A DNA stretch of 64,000 nucleotides. Origin: Bacteroidales bacterium (GTDB lineage: Bacteria > Bacteroidota > Bacteroidia > Bacteroidales > UBA6680). Shown here in pieces: positions 54,199 through 64,000 of this stretch; position 1 is the stretch's first letter; each line of letters starts with the position of its first letter. Position numbers and translations under genes: made by a program. The notes under the pieces are model-generated. The model was not told where the DNA came from. It saw only the letters and a program-made list of their open reading frames with translations, and did no database searches. Where the stretch lies: NCBI GenBank assembly GCA_025210735.1, contig JAOARD010000009.1:212576-276575 (forward strand). Reading direction: 5' to 3'.

Positions 54199-57100
54199 AT
54201 GAAAAAATTTAAACTGTTATGTCTGCCCCTGTTGGTAGTTGTACTTTTTGCCTGTGGTGGTGGCAAAAGTAAAAAAGTAACCATGGAATACTCAGAAGAG
54301 ATATCCAGAATAATTAATAGTGCACCAAACGGATATATTGATAACAACGACCGTATAGAGATTGGATTTACAAAGAATATGGTTGATGATATTGATGATG
54401 CACAGATAGCAGAGGGTATATTAACGTTTAAACCATCAATAAAAGGTAAAGCTTATTGGTACGATAAACAGACCATCAGGTTTGAGCCTGAAGAACTTTT
54501 ACCATTCCACGAGGTATATACTGGTACATTAAAGCTGGATGAACTTAGCGAAGATCTTGCGGAACAAGGATACTCCAATTTTAAATTTAACTTTCAGGTA
54601 AACGGACGTGAGATATCGCAGTTTACAGGAGAACTTCAGCTAAAAGACAGATTTGACCCAAAAGAGCTGGTTTATAAAGGAGCTGTACAATTTACTGAAT
54701 CAACAACTGTTGAGAAACTTCAGGATGTAGTTAAACTGAAAGAGGGTAGTAAAAGCTACGAGATATTCTGGACTAAAACTGATGGCAAGAGTTATACGTT
54801 TGAGAGTGAAACTATAATAAGAGAGGATGATACGAAGAACTTTAAACTTACTATAGAGAAAGATGATCTTGATCTTAGCGATGATTTTGTAAGGGAGTTT
54901 CAGATAACTCCAATTGCGGAGATGAAGATTGTAAGAGCTACTCAGGAAGAGGATAGTAAATACCCAAAACTAAGAGTAGAGTTTTCAGATGCATTTGACA
55001 GTGAGCAGAATCTTAACGGATTAATTAAGGTAAAACCAAAGGTTAAATTTAAACTTAAGAAACTAGGCAACTCAATAATACTTGATGGCGATTTTGAATT
55101 TGGTACGGAGTATAAAGTTATTGTAGCAAAAGGGGTACGTAGTAAATGGGGAACAGTAACTAATAAAGAGACTGAAAAAACTGTTAAATTCTCTGACCTT
55201 GAGCCTCAGGTAGAGTTTGCATCAGATGGAGTATTCTTACCATCAGATAATAAATATCGTTTGCAGTTCTACAGCAGTAACCTTAGCAAGGTACATATTG
55301 AGGTTAAAAAGGTATATGACAATAGTATATTTGAATTTATTAATACCGAACGCCTTAGCAGCTCAACAAACCGCCACACACCGTTTGACAGAGCTTATAT
55401 TAACAGAGTAGGAGTTATTGTTCATAACCAGACATTTGATATTGGGAAAAAGAAAAACAGATGGCTACTTAGTGAGGTTGACCTTACAGGTATTGTAAAG
55501 AACTACGACGAAGGTTTATACCTTGTTCGTATCAACTTTAATCCGGGCGATATGTTGGTAGATCCGGGGTATAAAACCAGATTTAAGCATATAGAGCACT
55601 TCGGACAGATATATAAACCAATATTCTTTAGTAATATAGGTTTAACATGTAAAAAGACAGACGGAAAGTATCTTGTATTTGCAACAGATCTGTCTACCTG
55701 TAAGCCAATGCAGGGAGTTAAACTAAAACTAAAAAGATCATACAGCAATAAAACAATTCGTTCAGCTAAAACTAATACTGAAGGAATGGCTGAGTTAGAT
55801 AGCGATGGATACTACTACAGCACGTATATAGAGGCAAAGAAAGATGGAATGCGCAGTATCATCAAGTTTAACGAGATGAAATGGAACATCTCCGGATTTG
55901 ATGTGGGTGGAGTAGATTCATATGATGCAAACACACGTGCTTTTATATATACAGAGCGCGGAGTATATCGTCCGGGCGATAATATAAACCTGTCGGTAAT
56001 TGCCAGACATCAGGATAAGATTTATTCAGATAATACACCACTTACAGTAAAACTGTACAACCCACAGGGTAAAAAGGTATATGAGCAGATAAGTAAAAGC
56101 AATAACGATGGTTTCTACAATTTCAGATTCCAGACACGTGATAATGACCCAACAGGAAACTGGGATGCCAGATTCAGTATCGGAAACAGATACTTCTCGC
56201 ATACAGTAAAAATAGAGACTGTTGTTCCTTATAAGCTTAAGGTAAAGATTAAACCAAAGACAAAACGTTTAACAACAAAAGATAAGACATTCTCATTTGA
56301 TATAAACTGTAACTACCTGTTCGGGAATCCTGCATCTAACCTTAATGCAGAGGTTGATATTGAGATACAAAAAGTAAATAAACGTTTCGCTAAATATAGC
56401 GAATACATATTTGCAAACCCTGAAAAGGATTTCAGGTCAGTTACAGAGAATGTATACAATGCTGAACTGAATAATGATGGTAAAGCAACAATAAACTGGG
56501 ATTGCCCTAACTGGAAAGGTGTTCCTTCGGCACTTAATATGAAGGTTACAGCAAAAGTACTTGAAAAGAGCGGGCGACCTAATATAAATTGGGTTAATAT
56601 ACCAATAGAGCCTTACAGCCACTATGTTGGTATACAGTCGCCAAAATACAGCTATGTTGCAACCGGAAACGATATGGACATCCCTGTAATACTGCTTAAC
56701 GATAAAGGAGTACCTGTTGCCGGAAAAACAATAAAGTATCGTATATACAGAAACTCAACATACTGGTGGTGGCAGTATGATAGCAATAAGAAATTACGAT
56801 TTAAAACAGACTACAGTACAGTATTAGTAAAGGAGGGAATGCTTACAAGTAAGCGTACACCGGTTATTGTAAACTTCCTGCCTGTTGAAGAAGGAGCGTA
56901 CTTTGTAGAGGTTACAGATGAGTCAGGTACAAAGCACTCTTCAGGTGTTAAACTAAATGCCTATCCGTACGGAGCATCACCATCGGGCGATAAAAATGCA
57001 GGATCGTTAGCACTGGTTTCTGATAAAGAGAGATATAATGTAGGAGAGGTTGCTAAGGTACAGTTTCCATCACCAAAAGAGGGAGTTATATTACTTACAA

Positions 57101-59643
57101 TAGAGAAACAGAATGAGATACTGTCAAAAAAAGTATACTACCCTGAGAAAGAGGGCGAGATGACAATAGAGATACCTGTTGATAAATCAATGGTACCAAA
57201 TGCATATGTATCAGTATCGCTTATACAGCCGCAAAATCAAACTGTTAACGATCGTCCTATACGTATGTTTGGTATGTTACCTCTTAATGTAGAAGATAAA
57301 AATACGCGTCATGAGATTGAGATAAAAACACCAATACAGTTCAGACCAAAAGAGCCGTTTGAGGTTGAGATACAGACAAAAGATCGTAAGAAGACTCAGT
57401 TTACAATTGCTGTTGTAGACGAAGGATTACTTGATATAACACAATTCAGAACACCAAATCCATGGAAGTACTTCTTTAAGAAACTACGTCTGGATGTTGA
57501 GACATTTGATCTGTTCTCACATGTGATATCAGCAAATAAAGGCGATGTATTTAAGACATTCTCTATTGGAGGAGATATGGATTATCGTGAATCGCAGATG
57601 GGAGCAAAGAAGGGCAAAAAGAGATTCAAGCCAGTAAGCATGTTTAAAGGACCTATGTATACCGATGAAAACGGAAATGCAAAGGTTAAATTTAATATGC
57701 CAAACTATGTTGGCTCTGTAAGAGTAATGGTTATTGGGGCAAGAGATAACAGCTATGCACGCGCAGATAAAGCAGTTCCTGTAAAAACCGAACTAATGGT
57801 ACTTCCGGGATTACCAAGAGTTATTGGACCGGGCGAGAAATTCAGAGTACCGGTATCTGTTTTTGCGCTTAAAGATGGTATGGGTAATGTAAATGTTGAT
57901 ATATCAGTTACAGGACCACTTAAGGTTGTTGGCGGAAAGCAGCAGGTTGTGAAACTTCCAAAGGCATCAGATAAGGATTGTTATTTTATGTTGCAGGCTG
58001 ATAATGCAGCCGGACAATCATCGGTTACCATTACAGCTACAGCTGGTAAATACAAGGCAGAACATAAGGTTGATCTTATGGTAAGACCATCATCAGCCCG
58101 TATATATGACTCTAAGAAGAGTAAGTTTGATGCAGGAACCAGACAGACAATGAACATACCTAAGATAGGAATAGATGGTACAAATCGTGCTGTATTAAAT
58201 GTATCACCATTCCCTATAGTTAACTTCGGACACAGATTAAGATGGCTGATACACTATCCATATGGATGTATTGAGCAGACAACCTCTTCTGTATTCCCGC
58301 AGCTACATCTTAAGAAGTTCATAAAGTATCCTGAGGCATTCTCGGCAGAGATTGATGACAACATAAATGCTGCACTTACACGTCTGCGTAAGTTCCAGAC
58401 TACCTCTGGTGGATTTAGCTACTGGCCATATGGTAGTGAGGCTTCGCAATGGGGAACACTGTATGGAGGACACTTTATGGTAGAGGCTAAAAAGATGGGA
58501 TACCATGTTGATGAAGATCTGTATGAAAATTGGTTGAGATATGTTAGCCGTCAGGCACGTAATAATAACGGAAAACTTCGCGAAAGGGTGTATCGAACAT
58601 ATATACTTGCTTTGGCATCAGATCCGCAACATTCAGAGATGAACCTTATCCGCGAAAGTAATCTGCACGATCTTGACGATACAGGAAAGTGGTTACTGGC
58701 GGCATCATTCTATCTGTCAGGAAAACAAGATGTAGCAAACGATATTGCTATGAGTGCAGGATTCAATACAAGAGAGTATAAGGAGTTTTCAGGAACTTAT
58801 GGTAGCGGATTAAGAGATAAAGCGATGATACTTGATGCTCTTGTACAGATGCAACGCTACACAAAAGCCGATGAGATGTTAGAGATTGTATCAAAATATA
58901 TCGGTTCGCAAAACTGGTACTCAACACAAACAATAGGATACTCTCTGCTTGCAATAGGTAAGTATATGGGTGTTATACAAGGTAACAATCCGGAACTTAA
59001 AGTTGTAGGAGAACTTGTTCTTGCTGATGGAGAGCGAATAACTATTAATCAGGCAAAAACATTTACATACTCATTTACAAAAGATTTTGGTAAAGATGTA
59101 ACACTTATAACCGATGCTTCAGGTAGTGCTAAGAAGATATATACAACCTTGTCGTGGAACGGAGTGCCACTGGTTGACAAGAGCGTTAACGAATCCAAAA
59201 ACCTAACACTTGAGGTTGATTGGTACGATGAAGAAGGCTATAAAATAGATCCTTCGGTACTTAAACAGGGAACAACATTCTGGGGACATTTCAGAGTACG
59301 TAACATAAGCTCTGTAGAGAATATAGATGAAAATGCACTTGTACAGGTACTACCTTCGGGATGGGAGATAGAGAACACAAGATTACTTGAGTCATCAAGA
59401 CCTGATTGGGCTTCTGATTTTAATCTTAACAGAGAAGAGTATCTTGATATAAGAGATGATAGAATAATGTGGTTCTTTGATATACACTATTTTAGTGAAA
59501 AGAGTTATGACTTTGTTGTGAAGCTGAACGCTGTTACAGTAGGAGAGTACAATCTGCCATCAACAATTGTTGAAGCTATGTACGATAGTAATTACAAAGC
59601 TGTTGTAAAAGGTAAAAAGGTTAAGGTGGTTAAGAACGACTAA
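54199..59643 (+). CDS. Alpha-2-macroglobulin family lipoprotein
   Basis: An 1,814-residue bacterial A2M. The lipobox is LFAC (Cys19), so it is anchored by lipid. Repeated MG beta domains fill the first 1,200 residues, with a bait-like region around 1,130-1,160. The internal thioester CIEQ is at residues 1357-1360 (PYGCIEQTTSS), followed by a helical thioester domain and a receptor-binding-like end. It traps proteases that reach the periplasm, using the thioester to bind them. The pbpC gene lies directly downstream, the classic pairing in which A2M guards and PBP1C repairs the envelope. Element D precedes the start. Confidence 0.95.
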   Translation: MKKFKLLCLPLLVVVLFACGGGKSKKVTMEYSEEISRIINSAPNGYIDNNDRIEIGFTKNMVDDIDDAQIAEGILTFKPSIKGKAYWYDKQTIRFEPEELLPFHEVYTGTLKLDELSEDLAEQGYSNFKFNFQVNGREISQFTGELQLKDRFDPKELVYKGAVQFTESTTVEKLQDVVKLKEGSKSYEIFWTKTDGKSYTFESETIIREDDTKNFKLTIEKDDLDLSDDFVREFQITPIAEMKIVRATQEEDSKYPKLRVEFSDAFDSEQNLNGLIKVKPKVKFKLKKLGNSIILDGDFEFGTEYKVIVAKGVRSKWGTVTNKETEKTVKFSDLEPQVEFASDGVFLPSDNKYRLQFYSSNLSKVHIEVKKVYDNSIFEFINTERLSSSTNRHTPFDRAYINRVGVIVHNQTFDIGKKKNRWLLSEVDLTGIVKNYDEGLYLVRINFNPGDMLVDPGYKTRFKHIEHFGQIYKPIFFSNIGLTCKKTDGKYLVFATDLSTCKPMQGVKLKLKRSYSNKTIRSAKTNTEGMAELDSDGYYYSTYIEAKKDGMRSIIKFNEMKWNISGFDVGGVDSYDANTRAFIYTERGVYRPGDNINLSVIARHQDKIYSDNTPLTVKLYNPQGKKVYEQISKSNNDGFYNFRFQTRDNDPTGNWDARFSIGNRYFSHTVKIETVVPYKLKVKIKPKTKRLTTKDKTFSFDINCNYLFGNPASNLNAEVDIEIQKVNKRFAKYSEYIFANPEKDFRSVTENVYNAELNNDGKATINWDCPNWKGVPSALNMKVTAKVLEKSGRPNINWVNIPIEPYSHYVGIQSPKYSYVATGNDMDIPVILLNDKGVPVAGKTIKYRIYRNSTYWWWQYDSNKKLRFKTDYSTVLVKEGMLTSKRTPVIVNFLPVEEGAYFVEVTDESGTKHSSGVKLNAYPYGASPSGDKNAGSLALVSDKERYNVGEVAKVQFPSPKEGVILLTIEKQNEILSKKVYYPEKEGEMTIEIPVDKSMVPNAYVSVSLIQPQNQTVNDRPIRMFGMLPLNVEDKNTRHEIEIKTPIQFRPKEPFEVEIQTKDRKKTQFTIAVVDEGLLDITQFRTPNPWKYFFKKLRLDVETFDLFSHVISANKGDVFKTFSIGGDMDYRESQMGAKKGKKRFKPVSMFKGPMYTDENGNAKVKFNMPNYVGSVRVMVIGARDNSYARADKAVPVKTELMVLPGLPRVIGPGEKFRVPVSVFALKDGMGNVNVDISVTGPLKVVGGKQQVVKLPKASDKDCYFMLQADNAAGQSSVTITATAGKYKAEHKVDLMVRPSSARIYDSKKSKFDAGTRQTMNIPKIGIDGTNRAVLNVSPFPIVNFGHRLRWLIHYPYGCIEQTTSSVFPQLHLKKFIKYPEAFSAEIDDNINAALTRLRKFQTTSGGFSYWPYGSEASQWGTLYGGHFMVEAKKMGYHVDEDLYENWLRYVSRQARNNNGKLRERVYRTYILALASDPQHSEMNLIRESNLHDLDDTGKWLLAASFYLSGKQDVANDIAMSAGFNTREYKEFSGTYGSGLRDKAMILDALVQMQRYTKADEMLEIVSKYIGSQNWYSTQTIGYSLLAIGKYMGVIQGNNPELKVVGELVLADGERITINQAKTFTYSFTKDFGKDVTLITDASGSAKKIYTTLSWNGVPLVDKSVNESKNLTLEVDWYDEEGYKIDPSVLKQGTTFWGHFRVRNISSVENIDENALVQVLPSGWEIENTRLLESSRPDWASDFNLNREEYLDIRDDRIMWFFDIHYFSEKSYDFVVKLNAVTVGEYNLPSTIVEAMYDSNYKAVVKGKKVKVVKND

Positions 59644-59669
59644 CAGATTATAAATAATCTATAATATTC

Positions 59670-59707
59670 AGAGGCCGGAAATTTATAGTACATTTCCGGC
59701 TCTCTTT
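59670..59707 (+). terminator. Terminator between the A2M and pbpC genes
   Basis: AGAGGCCGGAAAT pairs with ATTTCCGGCTCT with one bulged G, followed by CTCTTTT. Some read-through into pbpC seems likely. Confidence 0.7.
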
Positions 59708-59742
59708 TAATTTCCGGTTAACAAGTAACATATTAACTAATA

Positions 59743-62157
59743 GTGGATATCAGAAAACTCAGTACAGCCATAATAAAATATTGCAGTGTGGTAAAAACAC
59801 TGTTGCAAAGCTTTTTAGCTAAAATTAAGCAGGTAAAATTTTTGCGAAAACGGAAATGGCAGATAACCGCAATACTACTTTTAATATTTACAGTATATAT
59901 TGCTATACCTCTACCATCAAAACTATTTCCGGATGATTATAGCCAGATGATTGTTGATAGTAATGGTGAGATACTGAGAGTATTCCTTAACCGAAAACAG
60001 CAGTGGTGTTTTCCTGATGATAATAATGTTAAGATACCGGATAAACTAAAAACAGCAGTTATAAATTACGAGGATGAGTACTTCAGATGGCATCCGGGAG
60101 TAAATCCTGTATCGGTAATAAGAGCAGCAATACAGAATGTTAAAAGTAAACGGGTTGTAAGCGGAGCAAGTACACTTACAATGCAGCTTGCACGTATGAT
60201 AAAGGGTAACGAACGTACATTTACCAATAAGGTAAAAGAGATGTTTCTTGCAATAAAACTTGAGGTTTATTACAGTAAAGACAATATCCTCAGGCTCTAT
60301 CTTAATCACGCTCCATACGGAGGAAATATTAGAGGATATCGTGCGGCATCGTTACGTTACTTCAGGAAGAATCCTGAGGAGTTGAGTTGGGCACAAGCAG
60401 CAAGCCTTGCTGTATTGCCAAATGCACCTGGTAATGTATCGCCCGCAGTAAACAAAGAGATACTCAGGAAAAAACGTAATCAGCTATTAAAAAAACTGCT
60501 AATAAACGGAGAGATTGATGAATCAACATATAAACTGGCAATTGATGAACCTCTGCCACGCAGAGTATATCCGTTCAGAATAACAGCACACCACCTTACA
60601 CGTAAGATACATACTAAATATGCACGGGAGAACATTGTACACACAACGCTTGACCTGAAAATACAGAGACATTTAGAATTTCTGTGTCGTCATCATACAG
60701 CATCGCTCAGACGACAGGGAATAAGCAATAGTGCGGTACTGTTGCTTGATACAGAAACATCTGCAATAAAAGCATATGTAGGTTCTGCCGACTTTTTTGA
60801 CACAAATAGTCAGGGGCAGGTAGATGGGGTAATCGCGCCACGATCATCAGGTTCGGTACTTAAGCCATTTTTATACGCTCTGGCAATGGATGAGGGTATG
60901 ATACTACCAAATACGCTGATAAAAGATGTACCATCATATTATGAAGCTTTTTCGCCTAAAAATGCAGATAAAAAGTATAATGGCATAGTGCACGCGCAGG
61001 ATGCACTTGTAAGATCACTTAATATTCCGGCGGTACGATTGTTAAATATGTATGGTGTTTATAGTTTTTACGCATTTCTTAAAGATGCAGGAGTATCAAC
61101 CCTGTTTCGTACTGCCGACGATTATGGCCTTCCGCTAATTCTTGGTGGTGCAGAGGTTACAGTAACAGATATGGCTATGTTATATCAGGGACTGGGAAAC
61201 GGAGGAGTATTCACAAAACCTTACTATCTGAAAAAGGATAGTACAAACATTAATCAAAGTACAAACAGATTGATAAGCAAAGGAGCGTGTTATCTTACAC
61301 TAAATATGCTTAAAGAGCTTAAACGCCCGGGTGCAGAGTACTATTGGCAGCAATATAGCAGTCAGAAACCTGTTGCATGGAAAACAGGTACAAGTTACGG
61401 ACATAAAGATGCCTGGGCTGTTGGCGTTACACCAAAGTGGACAATCGCTGTATGGGCAGGAAATTTTGATGGCGAAGGAAATCCGAATATATCAGGAGCG
61501 TCAAGTGCAGGAACACTACTGTTTGATATTATAAACTATCTTGATGCTGATCCTGACAGGCTGTGGTTTCCGTATGATGAATACGATTTTAAAAGGGTAA
61601 AGGTATGTAAGGAGACAGGTTTTATTGCTGGTGAATATTGCGATAATACCGAAGAGGTATGGGCTCCGGCAGATATGAACAGTATGCGTTTATGCCCTTA
61701 CCATAAAAACATATATCTTGATGCTACAGGAAAACATCAGGTCTGTTCTTATTGTTGGGACGATAATCACATCTCTAAACATTATCTTATATATCCTGCA
61801 GATGTAAATTATGAACTTAAGAAACGTGGTCATATCCCTGAGGTTATACCATCGCATAACAGAGAGTGTAACATAGTTGCAACAGGTAATCCAATGCATA
61901 TAATATATCCGCGCGATTCAGCAAAGGTTTGGATACCACGCGATTTTAACGGCGATTTTCAGAGACTTGTTGTAAAGGTTGCCCATAACAACCCTGAGAA
62001 ACGACTGTTCTGGTATCTGGATGATGTGTACCTTGGAGTAACTACAGATAAAAGCCGTTATGCTGTAAGTGTAAACAAAGGCTGGCACGATATAATTGTT
62101 AAAGATGAGGATGGTTACACAGAGCAGGTCAGGTTTTTTGTTAATGTAAAGAGGTGA
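59743..62157 (+). CDS. pbpC: Penicillin-binding protein 1C
   Basis: An 804-residue bifunctional peptidoglycan synthase. It has an N-terminal membrane anchor (about residues 38-58), a GT51 glycosyltransferase domain with catalytic E110 in YEDEYFRWHPG and SGASTLTMQLARM, and a transpeptidase domain with S371-V-L-K374, S425-L-N427 and K547-T-G-T550. A C-terminal BiPBP_C-type domain has Cys pairs (VCKETGFIAGEYC). The start is a GTG at 59743; the frame has no ATG before the membrane anchor, so a non-ATG start is needed. It sits right behind the A2M gene as in many bacteria. Confidence 0.95.
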   Translation: MDIRKLSTAIIKYCSVVKTLLQSFLAKIKQVKFLRKRKWQITAILLLIFTVYIAIPLPSKLFPDDYSQMIVDSNGEILRVFLNRKQQWCFPDDNNVKIPDKLKTAVINYEDEYFRWHPGVNPVSVIRAAIQNVKSKRVVSGASTLTMQLARMIKGNERTFTNKVKEMFLAIKLEVYYSKDNILRLYLNHAPYGGNIRGYRAASLRYFRKNPEELSWAQAASLAVLPNAPGNVSPAVNKEILRKKRNQLLKKLLINGEIDESTYKLAIDEPLPRRVYPFRITAHHLTRKIHTKYARENIVHTTLDLKIQRHLEFLCRHHTASLRRQGISNSAVLLLDTETSAIKAYVGSADFFDTNSQGQVDGVIAPRSSGSVLKPFLYALAMDEGMILPNTLIKDVPSYYEAFSPKNADKKYNGIVHAQDALVRSLNIPAVRLLNMYGVYSFYAFLKDAGVSTLFRTADDYGLPLILGGAEVTVTDMAMLYQGLGNGGVFTKPYYLKKDSTNINQSTNRLISKGACYLTLNMLKELKRPGAEYYWQQYSSQKPVAWKTGTSYGHKDAWAVGVTPKWTIAVWAGNFDGEGNPNISGASSAGTLLFDIINYLDADPDRLWFPYDEYDFKRVKVCKETGFIAGEYCDNTEEVWAPADMNSMRLCPYHKNIYLDATGKHQVCSYCWDDNHISKHYLIYPADVNYELKKRGHIPEVIPSHNRECNIVATGNPMHIIYPRDSAKVWIPRDFNGDFQRLVVKVAHNNPEKRLFWYLDDVYLGVTTDKSRYAVSVNKGWHDIIVKDEDGYTEQVRFFVNVKR

Positions 62158-62414
62158 GTAATTAATACAAACAAGAACGGAAACTAAAACTTTTCAGAGA
62201 GTCTATCCTAAATTTATGTATATTGCCGTTGTATAATGTTATAAAAGAACCCGGAATGTTTGGAAAGCCAGTAGGGATTGTATTTAACATCAATAAAACA
62301 TTCTAAAAAAGTAGATGAAATTGTTTCATATTTAGTTGTTACACCTCACTAACATCTATATATGATACTCTTTTTTTGACAAGTTATTAAGAGTACAATT
62401 TAAAATTATTCAGA

Positions 62415-63287
62415 ATGTTTATTGCTGTTGAAGGTATCAGAAAATACCGATACCCGTTAATTATTGCATCTATATTTGTTATTATAGGTCTGTTTATGTG
62501 GTATGTAAGAGATGTCAGATATTTCTTACTATTCTTTAGTATTGGTGTAACCGATGGTTTTGTAAGATCACTTGTGCAGAACTATCCTAAACTTAAACAG
62601 CCACTGCGTATATCGTTAATGGTAGCAATTGGTGGGGGCTTATTCTTTGGGTTAAGCATTGTATCGCGTGTAAACTTTCAGTTCTCTCAGATATTCTTTG
62701 ATGCCTACGAGATGGTTGTTACCGGAGCATTAATTCAGCTTATGGTAGCTCGGGTAATACTACCACTGTTTGCCGGAAGTGCATTCTGCTCACGGGTATG
62801 TTGGGATGGAGCCTTCTTTGAATTAACAAACAGCAAAGTGGTATCAAAAAGAAAACCGGTGAAGCGTAATGAGTACGTGGCATGGGGATACCTCTTTTTG
62901 GTTATTATAACTGCATTTATTGTAGCATACAATGTTCATGTATCAAAAGACGAAACAATACGTCTATATTGGATTATTGGAGAGAACCTGTATATAATTA
63001 TTGTAGGTACAGTTCTTACACACTTTTTTGGCAGCAGAGGTTATTGCAGACTTATCTGTCCGTTTCTTACAATATCGGGACTCTTTTCAAGGTTTTCTCT
63101 TATTAAGATTAAACCGGATAACTCAAAAGAGTGTATAAACTGTAATAAATGCAATAAAGCATGTCCTATGCTTATTGATGTTAAAGAGTGTGTTACAAAC
63201 AATATGGCTGTAAAGAGTAATACATGTATCCTTTGTGAGCGTTGTGTAAGTTCGTGCCCAAAGGATATACTTAGCTTAAGAGGGTGA
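62415..63287 (+). CDS. NapH/CcoG-like membrane 4Fe-4S protein
   Basis: A 290-residue protein with about six membrane segments, CxxxC pairs in the membrane part (FCSRVCWDG, YCRLICPF) and two C-terminal [4Fe-4S] ferredoxin motifs (CINCNKCNKACP and CILCERCVSSCP). This layout is that of NapH/NosR-type quinol-linked electron carriers or of CcoG-like proteins. No reductase partner is beside it, so the electron route is open. The second ferredoxin cluster is close to the end, as expected. Confidence 0.82.
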   Translation: MFIAVEGIRKYRYPLIIASIFVIIGLFMWYVRDVRYFLLFFSIGVTDGFVRSLVQNYPKLKQPLRISLMVAIGGGLFFGLSIVSRVNFQFSQIFFDAYEMVVTGALIQLMVARVILPLFAGSAFCSRVCWDGAFFELTNSKVVSKRKPVKRNEYVAWGYLFLVIITAFIVAYNVHVSKDETIRLYWIIGENLYIIIVGTVLTHFFGSRGYCRLICPFLTISGLFSRFSLIKIKPDNSKECINCNKCNKACPMLIDVKECVTNNMAVKSNTCILCERCVSSCPKDILSLRG

Positions 63288-63290
63288 TAT

Positions 63291-63329
63291 ACAGAGAAGA
63301 ATTATGCAAAATATATAATCCCTCTCTGT
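63291..63329. terminator. Possible terminator after the membrane ferredoxin gene
   Basis: ACAGAGA pairs with TCTCTGT over a long loop that also has AATTAT/ATAATC. No clean T-run, so this is tentative. It is shared with the converging lectin remnant. Confidence 0.35.
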
Positions 63330-63346
63330 TATAATATTAGTTTACT

Positions 63347-63632
63347 TCAACTATAAACCATTGTTGATTTTGTCCACCATTATCAGGATATTGTATAATC
63401 TTAGCGCCCTCTTTAGTTGAACCACCTTGAATATCCATTACCTTACCACTGATTAACAGGTTTAATTTGATAAAATCCGTTAAACTCTTCAAAATACCCA
63501 TTTCTGGTTTGTGCCTTTATGCCAATCAAACTGTATCAGGTTAACCCAGTCATCTTCTGAATCGCCTCTTACATCGGCTACCTTACCACTGTTTACAGAC
63601 ATTAATTTGTAATTTTTCTTTGGATCAAACAT
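63347..63632 (-). pseudogene. Ricin-type beta-trefoil lectin fragment with two frameshifts
   Basis: On the minus strand, ATG at 63632 opens MFDPKKNYKLMSVNSGKVAD and reaches GTNQKWVF before a stop at 63489-63491. One frame over, EEFNGFYQIK continues, and in a third frame LLISGKVMDIQGGSTKEG runs to IIQYPDNGGQNQQWFIVEVN and a stop at 63347. Together they give two QxW-type trefoil repeats, so this was one lectin-like protein broken by two small indels. It could also be a sequencing problem. No signal peptide is seen at this start. Confidence 0.65.
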
Positions 63633-63888
63633 TCTCTTAAATTGTTTAGTTAGTAAATAATCATTATTGCCAGCGTAATGATTGTGTTTATGTAAAATTA
63701 TCTAATAATGAAGAATGTAGGGCTGGTGAAGTTGCTCGTTTTGTTTTACCGAGTACATTATACTTATAGCAAAAAAAGATCACAATATAATTGTATACCG
63801 TTAATAATTTAGTTATATTTAACTATAAAATAATCTATTTTTAACAAATGATTAAAATATTTTATTGGTCTCAAAAGTAGTTAAAACT
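63633..63888. other. Spacer before the IS200/IS605 end
   Basis: About 255 bp, very AT-rich, no gene seen. The end of this stretch probably holds the left tip of the insertion element, just before the hairpin at 63889. Confidence 0.35.
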
Positions 63889-64000
63889 ATGCACTTTAGT
63901 GCATCCGCTTTAGCTTCTAAAAAGTATCTTTGTATCATGGTTCAACGAAATAATGGTCATACGGTCTCAGATCTGACAGTTCATATAGTTTGGGCGACAA
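63889..64000 (+). mobile_element. Left end of an IS200/IS605-type element (runs off the window)
   Basis: A perfect hairpin ATGCACT-TT-AGTGCAT at 63889-63904 lies just upstream of the transposase start, as subterminal hairpins do in this family. The right end is outside the window. Confidence 0.65.
63937..64000 (+). CDS. tnpA: IS200/IS605 family transposase TnpA (5' part only)
   Basis: Only 21 codons are inside the window: MVQRNNGHTVSDLTVHIVWA and on. The GHTVSDLTVHIVWAT text is the standard start of IS200/IS605 Y1 transposases, which act on single-stranded ends with an HUH site and one Tyr. TATCTTTG at 63925-63932 could be its -7 box, which would give a very short leader. The active-site part is beyond the edge, so intactness is unknown. 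Confidence 0.75.
   Translation, partial: MVQRNNGHTVSDLTVHIVWAT

Overview
The window reads as a chromosomal segment of an anaerobic, asaccharolytic-type member of the Bacteroidota, probably Bacteroidales. The evidence is AT-rich DNA, promoter -7 boxes of the TAnnTTTG type, a fused SecDF, several secreted proteins with C-terminal type IX secretion (T9SS) sorting domains, and a lysine-to-butyrate operon with the gene content known from Porphyromonas and Fusobacterium. No tRNA, rRNA or CRISPR array was recognised.

Layout. 0-9 kb: an AbgT-type transporter (-), SecDF (+), a small membrane protein, a secreted nickel superoxide dismutase (-) and a DPP5-like S9 peptidase (-). 9.2-22.2 kb: a nearly uninterrupted lysine fermentation block on + (CoA-transferase alpha, kal, kce, kdd, kamA, kamB, kamC, kamD, kamE, CoA-transferase beta, acyl-CoA dehydrogenase, etfB, etfA). 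22.3-32.2 kb: an accessory region with a TonB-domain protein, two REP-associated transposases (RAYTs) that each carry a long perfect palindrome inside the coding sequence, small membrane proteins, an Rnl2-type RNA ligase, secreted proteins of unknown function, a gene interrupted by an in-frame stop, and a 105-bp tandem repeat array. 32.4-35.4 kb: a T9SS adhesin-like protein. 35.7-39.0 kb: thiolase, crotonase and an atypical 3-hydroxyacyl-CoA dehydrogenase. 39.1-53.4 kb: surface proteins, including a roughly 2,320-residue protein built from eight LRR/Ig-like modules, an AraC-type regulator and a cadherin-like T9SS protein. 53.5-63.3 kb: an acetyltransferase, an alpha-2-macroglobulin lipoprotein paired with PBP1C, and a membrane ferredoxin. 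The right edge has a decayed ricin-type lectin gene and the left end of an IS200/IS605 element.

Metabolic logic (established for these families). KamA makes L-beta-lysine, KamDE makes 3,5-diaminohexanoate, Kdd oxidises it, Kce condenses the product with acetyl-CoA to give acetoacetate and 3-aminobutyryl-CoA, Kal releases ammonia to give crotonyl-CoA, and Bcd/Etf reduce that to butyryl-CoA. The split CoA-transferase then yields butyrate and acetoacetyl-CoA, which the thiolase at 35.7 kb could cleave to acetyl-CoA. KamB and KamC are the reactivase partners of the B12-dependent KamDE. Extracellular peptidases and T9SS proteins fit a peptide- and amino-acid-based lifestyle.

The least explained signals are: (1) a four-copy intergenic element (5320, 30234, 39642 and 54110) that always ends 25-28 nt before an ATG and has complementary arms; (2) RAYT genes with embedded REP-like palindromes, one of which recurs at 30081; (3) the 105-bp tandem array; and (4) a cluster of TTTAAC/GTTAAA inverted repeats upstream of the lysine operon.
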